This document shows positions 28,408 to 37,228 of a stretch of DNA of 64,000 nt, one piece after another (the first letter of the stretch is position 1; the number at the start of each line of letters is the position of its first letter). Both the position numbers and the translations under genes were made by a program. The stretch lies in NCBI GenBank assembly GCA_000434295.1, contig HF994935.1, positions 648,742-712,741 of the forward strand, in the 5' to 3' direction. A model generated the notes under the pieces. The model had not been told where the DNA came from, did no database searches, and worked only from the letters and a program-made list of their open reading frames with translations. The stretch is from Acetobacter sp. CAG:977 (GTDB taxonomy: Bacteria; Pseudomonadota; Alphaproteobacteria; CAAGCB01; CAG-977).

Positions 28408-29387
28408 TTGCCCGTATTCCTTTTTATTTTTGACCAAAGCCCGAAGCTTAAGCCTTTTAGGACGTTCACGCTCAACAAAACCAGACAAACGAACAAAGGA
28501 TACGGATACAGTTCTTTTTGAGGCATCAGATAAACGTCGGTTTGAGACAACGGTTCCGCATCTGAAATTTTTTGATAAGCTTCTTCCAACCCCTTCGGGT
28601 TGTCCACGGAATAGAAATGTCCGCCCGTTTCCTTGGCTATTTTTCCCAACAGCACGATATCTATGCTTTCCGCAGGATTGGCAGACGGTTTCCCGACACC
28701 GATTGTATAAACTCTGACATTTTCGGAAACGGCTTTTTTCAAAGCATCGGGAGGCATCAGGCTTCCCGCGTTATTAACGCCGTCCGTCAATAAAACGACC
28801 ACTTTTTGCGCAGTTTCGGATTTATTTAAATAATCCGCCGCCATCCCCAAAGCATCCCCGATTGCCGTCATGCCGCCCAAAAGCCCGACCTGAACGGAAG
28901 AAAGCATTTCTCTTAAAGTCAGGTAGTCAACGGTCAACGGAACATACATTGACGCCTGCCCCGCAAACAAAATAATGCCGATCCGGTCTCCGCTTCGGGT
29001 GCGGACAAACGTATCTGCGGCAGCTTTGACGGCACTTAAGCGGTCAAGAGCCTCACCGTTTTCGGAAATAAAATCTTTTTGTTGCATTGATCCTGAAATA
29101 TCCAATATCAGGATTAAATCCCGAACAGGCGCGACATAGCTTTGAATCCCCGCGGGCGTTTGCGGGCGAGCCGCCGCAAGCAGCAAAAAAATCCAAGCCG
29201 CCTGCATCATAAAAGCCCGCCGAAAACGAAACGAACGGGGCATTTTTGAAGATATTGCCTTGACTTCGTAAAAAAACGGCACCTTAACGGCTTTGGAAAG
29301 CTCCCCTTCCTTTCCTGTCGAAAACCGCCGTACCAAATACGGCAACGGCAATAAAAACAGCAAAAAAGGGAAAGCGAAATGAATCAT
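28404..29387 (-). CDS. batA: BatA-type VWA domain membrane protein
   Basis: 327 residues. Helices at both ends (N-terminal FLLFLLPLPYLV and FMMQAAWIFLLLAAA; C-terminal PLFVCLVLLSVNVL) flank a VWA domain with intact MIDAS DISGSM near residue 95 and LLTDGVNNAG. It probably uses a divalent-metal site to hold partner proteins at the inner membrane. It overlaps its upstream neighbour (DUF4381) and downstream batB/C by four bases each, so the operon is tightly coupled. Confidence 0.92.
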   Translation of the reverse strand: MIHFAFPFLLFLLPLPYLVRRFSTGKEGELSKAVKVPFFYEVKAISSKMPRSFRFRRAFMMQAAWIFLLLAAARPQTPAGIQSYVAPVRDLILILDISGSMQQKDFISENGEALDRLSAVKAAADTFVRTRSGDRIGIILFAGQASMYVPLTVDYLTLREMLSSVQVGLLGGMTAIGDALGMAADYLNKSETAQKVVVLLTDGVNNAGSLMPPDALKKAVSENVRVYTIGVGKPSANPAESIDIVLLGKIAKETGGHFYSVDNPKGLEEAYQKISDAEPLSQTDVYLMPQKELYPYPLFVCLVLLSVNVLKGLSFGLWSKIKRNTGK

Positions 29388-29863
29388 GCGTGTTCAATAA
29401 TCCATTCTTTGGCGGACTTTGCCAAATCCGCCGCGTCTTTGACCGTTACGGCGCCTTTGGGGACATACATGACCGTTTCAAGGATTTCTGCCGATTTTCC
29501 GTTAAAAAGAGGCTTTTTAGACGTTTTTTGCAAAAACTCTCGCCACTGTTTTCCGTAAGCACCCGCAACCTGTTCCCGAGGAAACCTGATCAGCGCCACG
29601 CGCTTAAGCAACAAAGACAGCTCGGACGCCAAACGGTGAGGATCTTCGGCGTATTTTTGGCAAAGGCTGTCGATTTCGCGCAAAGCGTACTTTTTGGCGT
29701 TCATCCGCCTTTTTTTCATCAAAAGCCAAACGGCAACACAGATCAGCACCGCAATGCCCGCCAAAGCCCACCATCCCCAGGCAAGAGGCCATACGGAAGG
29801 CAACGGCGGCAAATGTATGTCGCGCAATCCCGACAAATCAATTCCCTGTCCCGTCGGATTCAT
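29384..29863 (-). CDS. DUF4381 family membrane protein
   Basis: 159 residues. It begins with a short periplasmic segment (LRDIHLPPLPSVWPLAWGWW), a membrane helix (ALAGIAVLICVAVWLLM) and a helical cytoplasmic domain (EIDSLCQKYAEDPHRLASELSLLLKRVAL). This arrangement and its place between DUF58 and batA identify DUF4381. A strong Shine-Dalgarno AAAGGAGG precedes the ATG. The precise function is unknown; it is presumed to be part of the MoxR/Bat complex. Confidence 0.85.
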   Translation of the reverse strand: MNPTGQGIDLSGLRDIHLPPLPSVWPLAWGWWALAGIAVLICVAVWLLMKKRRMNAKKYALREIDSLCQKYAEDPHRLASELSLLLKRVALIRFPREQVAGAYGKQWREFLQKTSKKPLFNGKSAEILETVMYVPKGAVTVKDAADLAKSAKEWIIEHA

Positions 29864-29874
29864 GGTTTCCTCCT

Positions 29875-30849
29875 TTAAGCCCGTTCTGCCGTCAAAACGC
29901 CTTTTCGTACGGTTTCGGCAGGATTTTGATCCGTACGCAACGCAATGTAGATAATGTTGCGGCTATGGCAAAAGTTTTCAAGTTGGCGGCGGGGTTCCAA
30001 AAAAACTTTTTCGTATTCCGCCCGCCATGCCGGATCATCCGTATGAATGGTCGTTGTTTTTTTACCGTCGCTGATGCGGTAGCTTCCCGGCGGAGGCGGC
30101 GTTTCTTCCAATGGATCAAAAACTTGGATGCACACGACATCGCAATGTCTGGAAATATACGTTAAATGTTTTTTCGATTCTTCGTCAAAATCGTGAAAAT
30201 CGCTGATAATATAGACGCGCCCGCCGTTTTTGGAAACACGCCGTAACTCTGCCAAAGCTTCGTGCAGGTTTTTGCCTTTTTCGTCGGCATCGTCGTTCGC
30301 CGCTTCGACAACGGCGGTAAAGACCTCCATCAAACGGCGCATCTGGCGGTGCGGAGCAATCTTGGCATAGCGGGATGCCGACATGATAATTGCGCCGATC
30401 TTGTCTCCGTTTTCCCGTGACGCCCAAGCCAAAGCCGCCAAAATACGCGCCGCAATGACGGATTTAAAAGCTACGCGCGTCCCGAAACGCATGGAAGACC
30501 TGAAATCGCCCAAAAACAAAACGGGACGGTCACGTTCTTCACGATACAGCTTTGTATGCGTCTTACCCGTTCTTGCCGTAACGCGCCAATCGATCATGCG
30601 GATATCGTCGCCCGGATGATAAATCCGGACTTCGTCGAATTCCATGCCGCGCCCTCTGAACGGAGAACGGTGCAAACCTGCCCCTTCCGTTCTTGAAAAG
30701 CCCAAAGAATCAAATGACAAAAGCGGGACAAAACGTCGCTGAGCCAGCAATTCGCCCAGCGTCGCATGCACACCGTCGCCTTCGGTGACAGCTTGCGCTT
30801 TTTCCGAAGAAGACCCCGTTGTTATCAAAGATTTTAATTTCTTCAGCAT
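29875..30849 (-). CDS. DUF58 domain protein
   Basis: 324 residues. The DUF58 core is clear: GRGMEFDEVRIYHPGDDIRMIDWRVTARTGKTHTKLY, followed by a degenerate VWA-like fold (VLFLGDFRSSM). No membrane helix is seen here. The protein is normally encoded right after moxR and is thought to be a MoxR client or adaptor. Its ATG overlaps the moxR stop by one base (TAATG). Confidence 0.9.
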   Translation of the reverse strand: MLKKLKSLITTGSSSEKAQAVTEGDGVHATLGELLAQRRFVPLLSFDSLGFSRTEGAGLHRSPFRGRGMEFDEVRIYHPGDDIRMIDWRVTARTGKTHTKLYREERDRPVLFLGDFRSSMRFGTRVAFKSVIAARILAALAWASRENGDKIGAIIMSASRYAKIAPHRQMRRLMEVFTAVVEAANDDADEKGKNLHEALAELRRVSKNGGRVYIISDFHDFDEESKKHLTYISRHCDVVCIQVFDPLEETPPPPGSYRISDGKKTTTIHTDDPAWRAEYEKVFLEPRRQLENFCHSRNIIYIALRTDQNPAETVRKGVLTAERA

Positions 30850-31832
30850 TACGGCATCGGTACCCTGTTCAACAAAACATCAAGAAAGCTGTCGGGCGTA
30901 ATGCCTTCGGCTTCGGCTTCAAACGTCAAAATGACGCGGTGGCGCAAAACATCATGAACAACGGCATGAATGTCTTCGGGAAGGACGTAATCCCGCCCTT
31001 CAAGCCACGTTTTTGCCCGAGCGCAACGATCCAAAGCTATCGTCCCGCGCGGGCTTGCCCCGAACGCGACCCAACGTTTGAATTTGTCGCCGTACGCTTC
31101 GGGGCGGCGCGTCGCCATAACCAGCTGGACGATATATTCTTCCAAAGACGGCGACAAATGTACGCCCAAAGCTTCTCTTCTTGCTTCAAAAACGCGGGTT
31201 TGCGGCACGGCTTCAAAAGTCAACGGCGCGACTTCCAACGCTTCGTCGCGAACCAGCTTTAAAATGCGGCGTTCGGATTCTGCATCGGGCTGACCGATTT
31301 TCACATACATCAAAAAACGATCCAATTGCGCTTCGGGCAAAGGATACGTCCCTTCCTGCTCAATCGGGTTTTGAGTCGCCATAACCATAAACAGTTTCGG
31401 CAGCTTGTACGTTTTCCCGCCGACGGTAACCTGACGTTCCGCCATGGCTTCCAATAAAGCGGACTGTACTTTTGCAGGAGCGCGGTTGATTTCGTCAGCC
31501 AAAATCAGATTATGGAAAACAGGTCCCGGCTGAAATTGAAAAGTCCCCGTTTCGGGACGGTAAATATCGCTGCCCGTAATGTCCGAAGGCAAAAGATCCG
31601 GCGTAAATTGAATACGCTGGTCATCGCCTTCCAATGCTTCGGAAAGTTTTTTGATGGCTTTCGTCTTTGCCAAGCCCGGAGCACCTTCCACCAACAAATG
31701 ACCGTCCGCCAGCAACGCTATCAGCAACCGGTCAACCAATTCCGACTGGCCGACGATGCAGGAATTCATATATTCGCGCAATTGCATAAAACTGCGCCGC
31801 GCATTCGTCATTGTTTGATTTTCGGCTTGCAT
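30849..31832 (-). CDS. MoxR-family AAA+ ATPase
   Basis: 327 residues. Walker A is LVEGAPGLAKTK, Walker B LILADEINRAPAKVQSALLEAM, followed by sensor-1 VMATQNPIEQEGTYPLPEAQLDRF, which is the MoxR signature. It acts as a chaperone-like ATPase with VWA proteins. AAAGGAGAG lies seven bases before the ATG. It is the first gene of the moxR-DUF58-DUF4381-batA-batB/C-batD operon. Confidence 0.95.
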   Translation of the reverse strand: MQAENQTMTNARRSFMQLREYMNSCIVGQSELVDRLLIALLADGHLLVEGAPGLAKTKAIKKLSEALEGDDQRIQFTPDLLPSDITGSDIYRPETGTFQFQPGPVFHNLILADEINRAPAKVQSALLEAMAERQVTVGGKTYKLPKLFMVMATQNPIEQEGTYPLPEAQLDRFLMYVKIGQPDAESERRILKLVRDEALEVAPLTFEAVPQTRVFEARREALGVHLSPSLEEYIVQLVMATRRPEAYGDKFKRWVAFGASPRGTIALDRCARAKTWLEGRDYVLPEDIHAVVHDVLRHRVILTFEAEAEGITPDSFLDVLLNRVPMP

Positions 31833-31909
31833 AAAAAACTCTCCTTTTTTTCAAGAAAACCTGTTACAAGTTAATATACTGATTTTTTTCCTACGGGTTA
31901 ATAGGATTT

Positions 31910-32689
31910 ATGGTCATATTGCCGCTTTATCAAGTCGTCTTTGCCGTTCAAGAGCAAAAATTTTCAAAAACGCGCTTCTTTGCTTTGATGCATGACGGGC
32001 AAATCAGGGAAATGGGAATGCCTGATTTAAGATATCCGTCTTATTGCGCGTCAAACGGAAAAATTTGCGGCGTCTTTTACGACGATCAAAAAGGCTTTAT
32101 CGCTTTGTCCGACCTGAAAATTACCGAAAGCCCCTTGCCGGAATTGGTCTTTACTCTTTCAAAACATCAAATCGCGTACCCCGTCGTTTCTCCCGACCGG
32201 CAAAAAATCGCCTTTATCGAATACGGCGAAGATGAAACCTCCCCCGTCTTGCGTCTGATTTTACGCGAAGAATTCGGTTGGTTTCCCGTCCAGCTTAAAA
32301 TCAATGCCGCTTTTTCACCCGTGTGCTGGGGCGGCAAAGACGCTTTGATTTATACGGGACGAAACAACGAATTGATGATGATTTCCGCTTCCCCTTCCAA
32401 ACGCGGAACCGCAAAAATCGACACAAACGCAAAATTGCCCGCCTATCATCAACAAAGCGGCAGACTCGCTTTTGTCAAAGACGACAACATTATCCTGAAA
32501 GGAAAAGACAACCTTTCTTTTGAAGCGGATTCTCCGGACATGTTAAATTTTTCAAATGACGGGGAAAGCCTTTATTTTACGGCATTTAAAAACGGAAATT
32601 ACTCTCTATGCCGCTTTTCGATTGAAAAAAGAGAAGCAACTCGCCTGTGCGAATCCGATGCCCGCATCGTATGGGCGGCGGAAATTTAA
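31910..32689 (+). CDS. Putative beta-propeller (TolB/WD40-like) protein
   Basis: 259 residues. Repeated short strand pairs of the kind YPVVSPDRQKIAFIEYGED, LNFSNDGESLYFTAF and SGRLAFVKDDNIIL fit a TolB-like WD40 propeller. The N-terminus MVILPLYQVVFAVQEQ may be a weak signal peptide or anchor. No catalytic motif is seen. It is divergent from the moxR operon and shares its last four bases with the convergent membrane gene. The function is unknown; it is much shorter than TolB and is not next to tol genes. Confidence 0.7.
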   Translation: MVILPLYQVVFAVQEQKFSKTRFFALMHDGQIREMGMPDLRYPSYCASNGKICGVFYDDQKGFIALSDLKITESPLPELVFTLSKHQIAYPVVSPDRQKIAFIEYGEDETSPVLRLILREEFGWFPVQLKINAAFSPVCWGGKDALIYTGRNNELMMISASPSKRGTAKIDTNAKLPAYHQQSGRLAFVKDDNIILKGKDNLSFEADSPDMLNFSNDGESLYFTAFKNGNYSLCRFSIEKREATRLCESDARIVWAAEI

Positions 32690-33843
32690 AACGAACGTTC
32701 GCGACAAACAAACGCCAATCCCGCCGCTATCACGGGAATGACGGAAAATCCGAATGACACCGCAAAAAACGGATCCGCATACGGAGCCAGAAAAACCGAC
32801 AAAAGCACCGCTTTTTCAAATATTCCCGAACCTCCCCTTTCGCGGACATCACAGATCAAGAATGCGGAAGAAGCACATAAAACGGCGTATTGAGCCGCTT
32901 CAAACATCGGAAAGCACAAAGCCACGGCGGCACAGAAAAAAGCGTTTTTAACGTTTTCTTTCGCCGTTTTCCTTTTAAAAATTCCGAATGCGGCAACAAC
33001 CGTCAAAACAATCGCAAAAATCTGAAAAACCAACGCCAAAACAGGCGACGCGCTGGAACAAGCCGAAGCGCCGATGACGGAAGCAAAATCGCAAGGATTT
33101 TCTTTCAAAGCCGAAATGCCGCCTTCAAACGCTTCTAAAAATCCGCCCGCGCCGTAACGGGAAAAAGCCCCCGCAACGATAAAACCACCGAACGCCAGCG
33201 CCACAAAAGCCGCCGCTTTACATTTTTTCAGGAATAAAGCAACCACGCACGCCGAACCGTAAAACGGCGAAACAAAGCTTAATCCGCCGATGAAACCTGC
33301 CGTTTTCGGAAACTTGTTCGCTTTTGTCAGCAAAAAAATCAACGCCGCCGCATAAAACAACCCGCCGCCGCCGAAAGAAAACGCATAAAACAAAGCAGGA
33401 AAAGCAAACGTCAGCAAAACGGCCTGAATAAAGGGAAACAGCAAAAGCAGCGACGCCGAAAAGAAAAACAGCCCCCACGTCAGCCACATTGAATAAAATT
33501 CGCCGTAAGCCAATTCGGCAAAAGGCACAATCACCAAAGGCAATGTCGGAGCCGAAAAAGAACGAAAAACGCCGTTCGCCCCCGTAACATTCTTTACAAA
33601 ATCGGTTTGAATTTCGGGATTATAAACTTCTTCGGGACTTTTCCCGCTTTCAAACAAGCGCAATAACGCATACGATCCCGCAATATTTTCTCCTGAAATT
33701 TTTAATGTGTCGTTTTGTATTCCCGCGACGGGCAAACCGTCTTCGTCATAAAACGACGAACGCGTCAAAACCGTATAAAACATCGCAAATGCCAATAATG
33801 CGGCAAAAAAATATTTTAACAGAAGCTTTTCTTCTTTTCCCAT
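32686..33843 (-). CDS. Polytopic membrane protein, possibly GT87/DUF2029-like
   Basis: 385 residues with about nine to ten hydrophobic helices, starting MGKEEKLLLKYFFAALLAFAMFY. An exported loop of about 80 residues after helix 1 (DGLPVAGIQNDTLKISG) and the DYALLRL-type region recall DUF2029/GT87 mannosyltransferase-like proteins, but I cannot name catalytic residues with confidence. It is Ala/Phe-rich. The ATG at 33843 is preferred over the TTG at 33861. Apparently monocistronic. Confidence 0.72.
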   Translation of the reverse strand: MGKEEKLLLKYFFAALLAFAMFYTVLTRSSFYDEDGLPVAGIQNDTLKISGENIAGSYALLRLFESGKSPEEVYNPEIQTDFVKNVTGANGVFRSFSAPTLPLVIVPFAELAYGEFYSMWLTWGLFFFSASLLLLFPFIQAVLLTFAFPALFYAFSFGGGGLFYAAALIFLLTKANKFPKTAGFIGGLSFVSPFYGSACVVALFLKKCKAAAFVALAFGGFIVAGAFSRYGAGGFLEAFEGGISALKENPCDFASVIGASACSSASPVLALVFQIFAIVLTVVAAFGIFKRKTAKENVKNAFFCAAVALCFPMFEAAQYAVLCASSAFLICDVRERGGSGIFEKAVLLSVFLAPYADPFFAVSFGFSVIPVIAAGLAFVCRERSF

Positions 33844-33968
33844 GAATGCCCCGCTTTTCAAACCGCTTAAACTATAAAAGAAACAGCTTCGATAAAAAAT
33901 AAAAAATTTCCCTGACGTCGGAGAAACGGATAATGTTATGATTAAGAAAAACTTTTTGGAGGCTTGAT

Positions 33969-35348
33969 ATGGGAATTTGTTTAAAAGGCGGAACTGTCGT
34001 CAATGACGACAGGTCGTTTAAAGCCGACGTCTATTGCGAAGGCGGAAAAATTTGTGCCGTCGGAAAAGACCTGGATTTGCCCGCGGGAACGGAAATCTTT
34101 GACATTTCGGGCGCTTACGTCATGCCGGGCGGCATCGACCCCCACACGCATATGCAGTTGCCGTCCATGGGAACCGTGTCCAGCGACGATTTCTTTACGG
34201 GAACGGCCGCAGCAGCCGCCGGCGGAACAACAATGATTATTGATTACGTCGTTCCCGACAAAAATGCCCCGATGACTCCGGCATATCAGACTTGGCGCGA
34301 ATGGGCGCAAAAATCGGCGGTAGATTATTCTTTTCATATCAACGTTACCGCATGGAACGAAGGTATCGCCGAAGAAATGCAAAAATTAACGGAAGAAGAA
34401 GGTGTCAACACTTATAAATTCTTCCTGTCTGCCAAAGGATCGTTGATGTTGCCGGATGAAAGCCTGTTGCCGGCGTTCGCTCATTGCCGCAAAATCGGCG
34501 CCATGCCCGAAGTCCATGCGGAAAACGGCGATGTCGTCGAATATATGCAAAAAAAGCTCCTTGCCGAAGGGGTAACGGCTCCCGTCGGGCACCCGATGTC
34601 CAGACCGCCCGTCGTTGAAGGAGAAGCAACAAACCGAGCCATTATGCTGGCAAAAATGGCCGACTGTCCCGTCTATATCGTTCATATGTCCTGTCGCGAA
34701 TCAGTCGAAGCCGTCAGACGCGCCCAAGCAAACGGACAACGCGTTTTTGGAGAAACCGTTCCGGGTTACTTAATCATTGACGATTCCGTGTACTCCAGTC
34801 CGGATTTCACATTTGCCGCCGCTCATGTCCTCAGCCCTCCGTTCCGTCCGAAGGGAAATCAGGAAGTCTTGTGGAACGCGTTAAATGCAAAAACCGTTTC
34901 TGTTATCGCAACAGACCACTGTCCGTTTAAAAACGAACAAAAACGTTTGGGAAAAGATAATTTTACAAAAATTCCGAACGGATGCGGCACGGTCGAAAAC
35001 CGTATGGAAATCTTGTGGCATTTCGGCGTAAATGCGGGTCGGATGACACCGAACGAATTCGTTGCTCTAACCTCGACAAATGCCGCGAAAATTTTCAACA
35101 TCTACCCCAAAAAAGGGCGCATTGAAAACGGAGCCGATGCAGATATCGTTGTTTGGGATCCTCAAAAACAAAAAACGATCTCCGCCAAAACCCATCACAT
35201 GAACGTTGATGCCAATATCTTTGAAGGCATTACCGTCACGGGATCTGCCGTCTATACCCTGTCACACGGCAAAATCGTCTTTGCCAATGGCGAACTGAAA
35301 GCCGAAAAGGGAAACGGACAATACGTCAAACGTCCGAAATACTCTTAA
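33969..35348 (+). CDS. Dihydropyrimidinase / D-hydantoinase
   Basis: 459-residue amidohydrolase-superfamily enzyme that opens dihydropyrimidine or hydantoin-like rings. Metal ligands are visible: HxH in GGIDPHTHMQLP (near residue 59), the carbamylated-Lys context YKFFLSAKG (near 150), VHAENGDV, YIVHMSC, and Asp in VIATDHCPF. Length is normal. A textbook ribosome site GGAGG sits six bases before the ATG. It is likely the hyuA/hydA partner of the ssnA-ygeW-ygeY set at 56926 onward, although 21 kb away. A bidirectional terminator follows. Confidence 0.93.
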   Translation: MGICLKGGTVVNDDRSFKADVYCEGGKICAVGKDLDLPAGTEIFDISGAYVMPGGIDPHTHMQLPSMGTVSSDDFFTGTAAAAAGGTTMIIDYVVPDKNAPMTPAYQTWREWAQKSAVDYSFHINVTAWNEGIAEEMQKLTEEEGVNTYKFFLSAKGSLMLPDESLLPAFAHCRKIGAMPEVHAENGDVVEYMQKKLLAEGVTAPVGHPMSRPPVVEGEATNRAIMLAKMADCPVYIVHMSCRESVEAVRRAQANGQRVFGETVPGYLIIDDSVYSSPDFTFAAAHVLSPPFRPKGNQEVLWNALNAKTVSVIATDHCPFKNEQKRLGKDNFTKIPNGCGTVENRMEILWHFGVNAGRMTPNEFVALTSTNAAKIFNIYPKKGRIENGADADIVVWDPQKQKTISAKTHHMNVDANIFEGITVTGSAVYTLSHGKIVFANGELKAEKGNGQYVKRPKYS

Positions 35349-35350
35349 TA

Positions 35351-35386
35351 AGGAAAGCCCCGTCTTCGGGGGCTTTCCTTTATTTT
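35351..35386. terminator. Bidirectional terminator
   Basis: An 11-bp stem AGGAAAGCCCC/GGGGCTTTCCT (35351-35361 with 35369-35379) followed by a T-rich tail. It lies between convergent genes. Confidence 0.85.
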
Positions 35387-35847
35387 TCATCTTCTTTGGC
35401 ATAAAACTCTGCCAATAAATCCAACGTTTCGCATAAGGCCTTATAAACAGCTCGATACGTCGTCACGCTGGCTTCGTTTAAAACGGGATGTTTAAAAATA
35501 AACGAACGGACGTTTTCTTCGTCTCTTAAAAAATGCAAAACATAAACGCCGTATTTCCCGACGTATTTTAAAGCATCCAAATATCTCTGAGCCGCCGCCT
35601 GTCTGCCGCCGCACCATTCTTCCGAACCGTGACGACCTGAACGGATAAATGCCGTTTCGTCATAAGAAGACGTGATTTTCGGAACAAATGACGAAAATCT
35701 GTAATCCTGCATTAACCGCACCCCTGCCCTGAAACGGTCTAAACATAAAGGATAACGCCCCAGCTTACCGCTGCGAAACATTTTGACCAGTACTCCGCAT
35801 TCTTCTTTACCGTCAGTCTTTGTTCGTTTTTTTTCAGGTTTTGCCAT
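35380..35847 (-). CDS. DUF6456-like small protein
   Basis: 155 residues. After a basic N-terminus it reads AGVRLMQDYRFSSFVPKITSSYD, then GGRQAAAQRYLDALKYVGKYG, and a C-terminal ALCETLDLLAEFYAKE. This pattern resembles the alphaproteobacterial DUF6456 domain, a helical module often attached to HTH proteins; the match is from memory. No signal peptide. TTGGCA with an AT-rich -10-like element lies upstream at about 35925-35952 on the minus strand. The function is unknown. Confidence 0.65.
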   Translation of the reverse strand: MAKPEKKRTKTDGKEECGVLVKMFRSGKLGRYPLCLDRFRAGVRLMQDYRFSSFVPKITSSYDETAFIRSGRHGSEEWCGGRQAAAQRYLDALKYVGKYGVYVLHFLRDEENVRSFIFKHPVLNEASVTTYRAVYKALCETLDLLAEFYAKEDEK

Positions 35848-35872
35848 TTTATCCTCTCGATTTAAAAATTTT

Positions 35873-35886
35873 TAATAATGTTATTA
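35873..35886. promoter_or_regulatory. Palindrome in the divergent intergenic region, possible operator
   Basis: A 14-base perfect palindrome TAATAATGTTATTA lies between the DUF6456-like gene and the HTH regulator gene. It is a candidate autoregulatory site; the AT richness makes chance occurrence quite possible. Confidence 0.35.
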
Positions 35887-35990
35887 TTATCACAATAAGA
35901 TATAACAATCAAGCTCAAAACGTTTATTTAACCCTGTGATAAAGTATGCCAATATGACACATTCCAACTTTGATAAAGGATTGAACGGTT

Positions 35991-36380
35991 ATGATTGGAA
36001 AACGCTTACAGGAAAAATTGTCCCAGCTGGGGCTGACCCAGCAAAAAGCGGCTGATCGGCTGGAAATCAGCCAAAGCCGGCTGAACCAATACTTAAAAGA
36101 CAAACGCGAACCGGACAGCGCCATGTTTTGCAAAATTTGCGAAGCTTTTGAAGTCACGCCGAACTGGCTGTACGGTTTTGACAGCGACAGCCCCGCCGTC
36201 AACAAAGCCGCTTTGGAAACTGCTCTATTGTTTTTGAAAAAATACGAAGACAAAAACAAAAAAGCTTTTTCTCCCGAAAAAGAAGCCCGCATCGTTTCCG
36301 TCATTTATGACATTATTTTATCGGAATCCGAAGAACGGGCACAAAAAACCATTGAATGGGTAATTGAGGCCGTCGCATGA
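35991..36380 (+). CDS. XRE/CI-type HTH transcriptional regulator
   Basis: 129 residues. The N-terminal HTH (about 5-60) has the classical pattern LGLTQQKAADRLEISQSRLNQYLKDKREP, then FEVTPNWLYGFDSD. The C-terminal half is helical and charged, without a LexA/CI-type peptidase motif. It resembles phage or mobile-element repressors. AAAGGATT lies upstream. Its stop overlaps the next small ORF by four bases (ATGA). It probably controls itself and its small neighbours. Confidence 0.9.
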   Translation: MIGKRLQEKLSQLGLTQQKAADRLEISQSRLNQYLKDKREPDSAMFCKICEAFEVTPNWLYGFDSDSPAVNKAALETALLFLKKYEDKNKKAFSPEKEARIVSVIYDIILSESEERAQKTIEWVIEAVA

Positions 36381-36640
36381 TCAAACAAGATAACAGATCT
36401 CCCATTTCCGACGAAACAGACGAAAAAATCCGCCGTCTCAAAGAATTGTTGGACGCTCCGGACGGACAGGAAAATACCGACAAATCAGACAGTTCGGAAC
36501 AAAAAAATGTTGCACAAACCGTAACCGTCAACGGAAACGGAAATGTCGTGTCTACCGGAAATTCAAAAGTCGTTTTGATAAAAACACATGAAAAATCAGA
36601 TGTTTTCAAAACCTGCCTTTTGTGTTTTCTCTTTTTTTAG
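36377..36640 (+). CDS. Small hypothetical protein coupled to the HTH regulator
   Basis: 87 residues, not recognised. The N-terminal half is charged and helical (DETDEKIRRLKELLDA); the middle has a Gly/Asn/Val strand (TVTVNGNGNVVSTGNSKVVL) as in small self-associating or phage accessory proteins. It ends with a hydrophobic TCLLCFLFF just before the stop. A run of seven T residues (36632-36638) precedes the TAG, and a -1 shift there would enter the next ORF, so the two may be one gene. Confidence 0.55.
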   Translation: MIKQDNRSPISDETDEKIRRLKELLDAPDGQENTDKSDSSEQKNVAQTVTVNGNGNVVSTGNSKVVLIKTHEKSDVFKTCLLCFLFF

Positions 36641-36897
36641 CGCTCCCTTCCATCTCAAGATTTAGCGATTCTCCGCACACGTCTAAAAGTTGTTTTATTT
36701 CACACAACGAAATCGAGATGCTGAGAAAATATGTTAAACAAACCGCTCTAAAAGAAAAAATTCACATCAACACCGTTTGGGCTCGTTTAAAACGAAAATA
36801 CGGATTTAAACGATATCGCCAAATCAGTTGCGATTTGTTTCAAAAGATTGTGCGTGATCTGCCTGAAATAACGGCTCAACATTCTCAGGCTCCGTAA
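36622..36897 (+). CDS. ORF6C-like (phage antirepressor C-terminal) domain protein
   Basis: 91 residues from a GTG at 36622; the conserved part starts near the ATG at 36718. Residues about 33-80 (LRKYVKQTALKEKIHINTVW, then RLKRKYGFKRYRQI) resemble the ORF6C domain found at the end of phage antirepressors. Neither start has a good ribosome site, which supports either coupling to, or frameshift fusion with, the upstream ORF. It probably derives from a phage regulatory module. Confidence 0.5.
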   Translation: MFSLFLALPSISRFSDSPHTSKSCFISHNEIEMLRKYVKQTALKEKIHINTVWARLKRKYGFKRYRQISCDLFQKIVRDLPEITAQHSQAP

Positions 36898-36925
36898 GTT
36901 TTTCTGATGCGCTCCGCTTTTATTA

Positions 36926-36953
36926 TTGACAAAAAACAACAAAATGTTATAAA
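36926..36953 (+). promoter_or_regulatory. Sigma-70-type promoter
   Basis: TTGACA (36926-36931), 16-base spacer, TATAAA (36948-36953), 29 bases before the ATG at 36983. Confidence 0.65.
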
Positions 36954-36982
36954 CGTGTTTATGTCAATACGGAGCGCGGACA

Positions 36983-37228
36983 ATGAAAAAAGCTGAAGCG
37001 GATTATCTTATTTTGTGTGAAATTGACGCTCTTGTTTCGGCGTTAATCGGCGCCGTGCGCAAAAAATCCAAAAATCTGGAAGAACAAGACATTTCTTTTT
37101 TTTGCGAAGCATTGCAAAATATTTATGAAAACGATTTTTTTCCTGTTTTGGATCAATGCCGCCAAGATACGGGAAACGCCCCTTCAAGGGCGTTTTCTGA
37201 CAAATATGATTATTTAGTGCGTACTTAA
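36983..37228 (+). CDS. Small hypothetical protein
   Basis: 81 residues, not recognised. Helical and acidic (EADYLILCEIDALVSALIGAVRKKSKNLEEQD), probably a small helical bundle. GGAGCG lies before the ATG and a strong promoter lies upstream. It is part of the same regulatory patch as the HTH gene, and its last four bases overlap the convergent gene. Confidence 0.6.
   Translation: MKKAEADYLILCEIDALVSALIGAVRKKSKNLEEQDISFFCEALQNIYENDFFPVLDQCRQDTGNAPSRAFSDKYDYLVRT

Noticed and set aside
35991..37228. Complete prophage or insertion sequence
   Set aside because: No integrase, transposase, terminal repeats or structural genes are visible; only regulator-like ORFs.
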